Origin: a bacterium
Lineage (GTDB): Bacteria > UBA10199 > 2-02-FULL-44-16 > JAAZCA01
Assembly: GCA_041648665.1 (NCBI GenBank)
Contig: JBAZOP010000095.1
Coordinates: forward strand, 1-11,005
Length of the DNA: 11,005 bases
Reading direction: 5' to 3'
This document shows, one piece after another, positions 7,553-11,005 of the stretch. Position 1 is the first letter of the stretch. The number at the start of each line of letters is the position of its first letter. Made by a program: the position numbers and the translations under genes. The notes beneath the pieces were generated by a model. That model made no database searches and had not been told where the DNA came from. It saw only the letters and a program-made list of their open reading frames with translations.

Positions 7553-8636
7553 ATGGATTTCCAAGGCACGGGTCTATAGCGCTGGCCCGGTTTTGCGCCT
7601 GCACCGCACCTTCTTGATTGCCGAGTATGGATTCCGAATTCGCAAGCCTCTGCCACGCCACAGCGTCCTCGGGCACGAGCTCGACGCTCTTCCTGAAGGC
7701 CGCGGCAGCCGCCTTGTGGTCGGAGCGGCTCGCCGCAGCCGAACCTTCCTTGTAGTAGGCGTTGCCCATCACGAACCTGTCTTTTATTTCGGCCGGACCC
7801 GTTTCCTTGGCGGCGGGTTTGGGTTTGATGTATCCGAAGACCGGACTCATCGGCTTCGTGAGCTTGGCCATCTGTGCGATCTCGGCCTCCGCCCGGATGA
7901 AATAGGTGTCATAGGGTTTTCCGGACATCTTATTGTAGAGGCCGAGGAAGTCGTTCACAGCGGCTATGCCCTGATAGCCCAGCGGAGAGGCGTAATCCAG
8001 CCTCTTCACATCCGTGAAATGCAAGATGACCGCCTCGGCGTTCGACGCGTTGTACGCCTCGAGCAGCTCGCGGCCCCTCGAGTAGCTCTCGTACGCGCGG
8101 GTGGATGCCGTCGCATCCTTCACTGCATTGAATGAGGACTGGTCGAAGGAGAGTTGCATCTCCTTCATGATATCCGCAGTCGCCTGGGCCGTCCTTGAGA
8201 AGAACTCGCTGTTGTCGGGGTAGGGGAAGACCGCCTCTCTCTGGGCGATGAGCTGCCCGCCGCCGTCCGAGAGTTTGATGAAGATTCTCATGTTCCCGTC
8301 GAGGTGCTGGTACATGCCGTCGATCGAGTAATCATAGGGGCCGCCTCCGTGTGTCGCCGTTATGCCGTACTGCGCCCGCGCCTTTCCGGCGGAAGAGAGG
8401 AGGTCTCCCACGAAGTTGCGGATCCCTGTGGAGAGCCACTCGTCCCCAGGTTTTTTGGTGAAGTCGGTGAAGGGCTTCACCAGGATGTTTTTTCCGGCGG
8501 GCATGAGCGACATGCGGCCCTGGGCCATTGCCGCCTGCCACTTGACGCATGTCTTGGATTGCGCCGTGCCGGGTGCGGCGGCTATGAAGAGAAGCGCGAG
8601 AAAGGCGAAGAGTTTGATGCGCCCGATGCCTGACAT
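7551..8636 (-). CDS. Secreted protein: TolB/CsgG-like N-terminal region and C-terminal TPR
   Basis: A 361-residue protein and first gene of the minus-strand operon. It has a signal peptide (about residues 1-25, core LFAFLALLFIAAAPGTA, likely cleavage after GTA). Residues 49-170 read like the TolB/FlgO/CsgG-type alpha/beta region that often precedes TPRs in envelope proteins: KNILVKPFTDFTKKPGDEW, then STGIRNFVGDLLSS. A central helical region follows, with TRAYESYSRGRELLEAYN (about 179-196). The end holds one clear and perhaps a second TPR (about 286-355, including AAAFRKSVELVPEDAVAWQRLA). The only cysteines in the mature protein, C30 and C357, lie near its two ends and could form a disulfide. 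The start at 8636 is the first ATG with a signal peptide, although its Shine-Dalgarno sequence is weak (AGGA, 12 nt away). The N-terminal family assignment is by general pattern and is tentative; the coding call is firm. Confidence 0.72.
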   Translation of the reverse strand: MSGIGRIKLFAFLALLFIAAAPGTAQSKTCVKWQAAMAQGRMSLMPAGKNILVKPFTDFTKKPGDEWLSTGIRNFVGDLLSSAGKARAQYGITATHGGGPYDYSIDGMYQHLDGNMRIFIKLSDGGGQLIAQREAVFPYPDNSEFFSRTAQATADIMKEMQLSFDQSSFNAVKDATASTRAYESYSRGRELLEAYNASNAEAVILHFTDVKRLDYASPLGYQGIAAVNDFLGLYNKMSGKPYDTYFIRAEAEIAQMAKLTKPMSPVFGYIKPKPAAKETGPAEIKDRFVMGNAYYKEGSAAASRSDHKAAAAAFRKSVELVPEDAVAWQRLANSESILGNQEGAVQAQNRASAIDPCLGNP

Positions 8637-8732
8637 GATGAACCAATATCCTGATTTTCTTAGTTAAAATCAAGCTCTAAACCCAGAGGGTGCTTTACTG
8701 GGCCTCTCCGATATGGTATTCGATTAGTTGAT
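8637..8732. promoter_or_regulatory. Divergent intergenic control region
   Basis: These 96 bp separate the start codons of the minus-strand operon and the plus-strand FHA/PEGA gene, so promoters in both directions should lie here. The region is AT-richer than its surroundings. For the plus gene, TTTACT (8694-8699) and an extended-10-like TGGTATTCG (8714-8722) are 17 nt apart, a weak candidate. Two small symmetric elements are visible: an inverted repeat CCCAG (8682-8686) with CTGGG (8698-8702), and a direct repeat GATATGG at 8710-8716 and 8730-8736. No convincing promoter was found for the minus operon. The region's function follows from the layout; the individual sites are speculative. Confidence 0.45.
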
Positions 8733-11005
8733 ATGGCTGATGACCAGGAGAAGAGGGGCCCGGCGCAGGCGGTTGAGGAGAGGCCGCAGGCCGCGCCTGC
8801 GGCAGATTCCGCCGACAAGACCGTGATAAGGTCACAGGGTGAGATCGAAGAGGAGCTGACCCCCTCGCGCCAGCAGACTTCCCTCCCTTACATGGTCATA
8901 GTTGACGGTCCGCGCATCGGCACCCGTTTTCCGCTCAAGGAAGGCGCCAACATCATGGGTCGGGCGCCGACCAACGAGATCAGGCTCGAGGACCAGAGCG
9001 TCTCCCGCCAGCACGCCGAGGTGATGCGGCAGCCCACGGGCTATGTGGTGAAGGACCTGGGCAGCAAGAACGGCACTTTAGTCAACGGCAAGCAGATATC
9101 GGAAGCGGTCAAGATCAGCCACAAGGACGTGGTCAAGACCGGCATATACCAGCTCAGGCTCGTTACGCAGAAGATGGCGCTCGATGAGGAGCTCACGCTC
9201 CCGCCGGAACTCGCGATGAGCGACCGGACGGTCTTCGTAGCAATCCCCCCCGACAGCCTCACGTCGCGTATGGAGGAGAGGGAGGTCCCTCTCGAAGAAT
9301 CTCCTGCCGAGGAGATTCCTCTTCCCGCAGATGAGAAGGCATCCGGTTCTAAGTCAAAGGTGATTTCCAACAGGTTTTCGGGTCTGCTCGGCGCTGCCCT
9401 CGCCGACAAGCGCAAGGCGGCGATGTTCGGCGCCCTGATAATCCTGCTCATCATCACTGCCGGATATTTTGGAAAGCGTCTGCTCTTTAAACCTGCCAAG
9501 CGCGTCGTGGTGGCCAAATCTCTGCCGGCCGATGTAGCGCCAGTACCTGCGCCGACCCCGGCTCCAGCTCCGGCCCCGATGCCCGCACCGGCTGTCCCTG
9601 AGACTGCGGCTGCTCCTGCATCCGTCTCTCCGCCGTCGCCTGATGTCGGGCCGTTGCCCGCTGAGACGCCTCCTGTTGCGGTCGGTCCCACGCCTCCGGC
9701 GCCTGGCGCGCCGGAGACTGCAGCACCGCTCCCTGCGCCTGCGCAGCCGGGTATGCCGGTTGAGCCGGCCGGCAGCGCGATGCCTGTCTTCGTCGATTTC
9801 GCCTCCAGCCCGCTGCCTGCAAAGGTCATGTTCAAGGGCCAGGACGTGGGCCAGACTCCCATGCGCATAAACGTTCAGCTTATGCCGGGCCAGAGCTACG
9901 AGGCGGAGGCCACGTTCGTAATGCCCGAGATCAACGAGAGCTATACGCAGAAGGTTTCGTTCCAGGCGGAGCTGGGCCAATCGGTGGTCCCGGTGCTATT
10001 CCGCGCGCCGATAGGCATCTTCAAGGTCATGGGCCTTCCAAAGGACACCGAGCTCTACATGGAGGGCAAGTTTGTCTACGACAAGTACAGGAGCGGGACG
10101 GCGAAACCCGACAGCGTGGTGTTCAACAAGCCGAGTTATGTGCCCTACGGCACGTATGTTGTGGAGCTCAGGCGCGCCCGAAGGCTGGGCGAGACCTCTT
10201 CCACCTATGTGAGCGACATAATCTATCGAAGGGATTTCGTGTTGGCCGAGGACCAGCCCACGTACGTGCTCGAAGTGAAGGAGGAGGACCTCAAGATATT
10301 CCCCGTGAAGGTGAAGTCCGATCCCTCGAACGCCGAGGTCTTCATCGACGGCAAACTCGTGGGGGCGACCCCGTACGAGGGCACGTTTCCCCTCGGCGAG
10401 CACAGGCTGGTGCTGCGCAAGGAGGGATTTTTCGAGCATGCCGAGGACCTGAAGGTCGACATCAACACGCCGTTTCTGGCCGACGTCAAGCTCCAGACCT
10501 CCATCGCGGGCGCGCATATCAACAACGCCAAGCTTGCGATGAATCGCCAGATGTACCAGGAGGCGATCAACGAGCTGGCGGCAGCGCTCACGTCGGAGCC
10601 TGCACCCTCGGAGATAGCGCTCGCCAATTACATGCTCGGCAAGAGCTACTACGCGCTCAACGATATTCAGAGGGCGATCAGCTACTTCGAGCAGGCGCGC
10701 CAGGTGGAGGAACAGCGCTACCCGGCCATGCTCGGCCTCGTCGCCTGCTATGCCGCCCAGCAGCAGGCCGCGAAGGCGCTGCCCCTGCTGGTGGAGGTGA
10801 TGCTCAAGTCAAAGGACGAGGAGGTCAAGCGCGAGGCGAACGGCCTCTTCCAGAAGATATCGCCGCTTCGCTCCGTGATCTACGTCTATTCCGACCCCTC
10901 GGGCGCGACGGTTACGGTCAACGACAAGCCTGTGGCGCAGCAGACGCCGGTCATCCTCCACGATCTTCCGCTCGGCAGCTACCGCATCCGTATTGAAAAG
11001 GCGGG
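8733..11005 (+). CDS. Bitopic FHA-TM-PEGA-TPR-PEGA envelope protein, 3'-truncated
   Basis: The frame is open from ATG 8733 to the window edge (757 full codons), so the C-terminus is missing. No in-frame start lies between the stop at 8661 and this ATG. Domains: a charged N-terminus; an FHA domain (about residues 53-146) with G76-R77, S91-x2-H94 and N113 (SKNGTLVNG), all key phosphothreonine-binding positions intact; a polar linker; one membrane helix (about 231-247) flanked by basic residues; a Pro/Ala-rich linker (about 265-347); a PEGA-like beta unit (about 352-395); a beta-rich region (about 420-515); a clear PEGA domain (523-567, SDPSNAEVFIDGKLVGATPY); TPR-like helices (about 593-705); and another PEGA (714 onward, SDPSGATVTVNDKPV). 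FHA should be cytoplasmic, and the PEGA and TPR parts periplasmic, where PEGA domains commonly bind surface or wall components. No Shine-Dalgarno sequence precedes the ATG. Function is unknown; it probably works with the divergent operon, which shares FHA and TPR parts. Confidence 0.92.
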   Translation, partial: MADDQEKRGPAQAVEERPQAAPAADSADKTVIRSQGEIEEELTPSRQQTSLPYMVIVDGPRIGTRFPLKEGANIMGRAPTNEIRLEDQSVSRQHAEVMRQPTGYVVKDLGSKNGTLVNGKQISEAVKISHKDVVKTGIYQLRLVTQKMALDEELTLPPELAMSDRTVFVAIPPDSLTSRMEEREVPLEESPAEEIPLPADEKASGSKSKVISNRFSGLLGAALADKRKAAMFGALIILLIITAGYFGKRLLFKPAKRVVVAKSLPADVAPVPAPTPAPAPAPMPAPAVPETAAAPASVSPPSPDVGPLPAETPPVAVGPTPPAPGAPETAAPLPAPAQPGMPVEPAGSAMPVFVDFASSPLPAKVMFKGQDVGQTPMRINVQLMPGQSYEAEATFVMPEINESYTQKVSFQAELGQSVVPVLFRAPIGIFKVMGLPKDTELYMEGKFVYDKYRSGTAKPDSVVFNKPSYVPYGTYVVELRRARRLGETSSTYVSDIIYRRDFVLAEDQPTYVLEVKEEDLKIFPVKVKSDPSNAEVFIDGKLVGATPYEGTFPLGEHRLVLRKEGFFEHAEDLKVDINTPFLADVKLQTSIAGAHINNAKLAMNRQMYQEAINELAAALTSEPAPSEIALANYMLGKSYYALNDIQRAISYFEQARQVEEQRYPAMLGLVACYAAQQQAAKALPLLVEVMLKSKDEEVKREANGLFQKISPLRSVIYVYSDPSGATVTVNDKPVAQQTPVILHDLPLGSYRIRIEKA
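9525..9773 (+). other. Pro/Ala-rich low-complexity linker within the FHA/PEGA gene
   Basis: About 83 codons (residues 265-347) are dominated by Pro and Ala, with scattered Val, Glu and Thr (for example PAPTPAPAPAPMPAPA). It sits directly after the membrane helix, so it most likely works as an extended spacer carrying the PEGA/TPR part away from the inner membrane. The composition leaves long open frames on the opposite strand that are not genes. Confidence 0.8.

Noticed and set aside
9041..9868. Long minus-strand frames (Gly/Ser/Ala- and Arg-rich) across the FHA/PEGA gene
   Set aside because: They are reverse readings of the Pro/Ala linker and neighbouring GC-rich codons; the plus frame is continuous with clear FHA, membrane and PEGA signatures.

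Overview
The window comes from a GC-rich Gram-negative bacterium. It carries the export-gate gene of a non-flagellar type III secretion system (T3SS), secretory proteins with cleavable signal peptides, and several FHA, PEGA and TPR proteins. That mix, with frequent ATA (Ile) and AGG (Arg) codons, resembles deltaproteobacterial or myxobacterial lineages and related uncultured groups. This placement is inference; there is no rRNA gene or other taxonomic marker here.

Layout. (1) Positions 1-1985, plus strand: the 3' three quarters of secA, the Sec translocase motor, cut by the left edge. (2) Positions 2058-4214, plus strand: sctV, the large membrane export-gate subunit of a T3SS, behind its own good sigma-70-type promoter in the 72-bp gap after secA. 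(3) Positions 8636 down to 4221, minus strand: a tight four-gene operon. In transcription order it encodes a secreted protein with a TolB/CsgG-like N-terminus and a C-terminal TPR, a secreted solenoid of about ten TPRs, a tail-anchored cytoplasmic protein with two FHA domains, and an M29-family metallo-aminopeptidase. Gaps are 6 nt, a 13-nt overlap, and 16 nt. The operon converges on sctV with only 6 nt between stop codons. (4) Positions 8733 to the right edge, plus strand: a large bitopic protein in the order FHA, membrane helix, Pro/Ala linker, PEGA-like, PEGA, TPR, PEGA. It is divergent from the operon, separated by 96 bp, and runs off the window.

How the parts may fit. SecA and SctV are both inner-membrane export components, but nothing shows they are functionally linked; secA is housekeeping. 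The remaining five genes span every compartment of the envelope: a cytosolic peptidase, FHA domains on the cytoplasmic face, and PEGA and TPR scaffolds outside the inner membrane. FHA domains normally read phosphothreonine, so the set looks like a Ser/Thr-phosphorylation-responsive envelope assembly. Its position next to an isolated sctV makes a T3SS-associated role attractive but unproven. No RNA gene, CRISPR array, insertion sequence or convincing intrinsic terminator was seen, and no gene-free stretch exceeds 100 bp.
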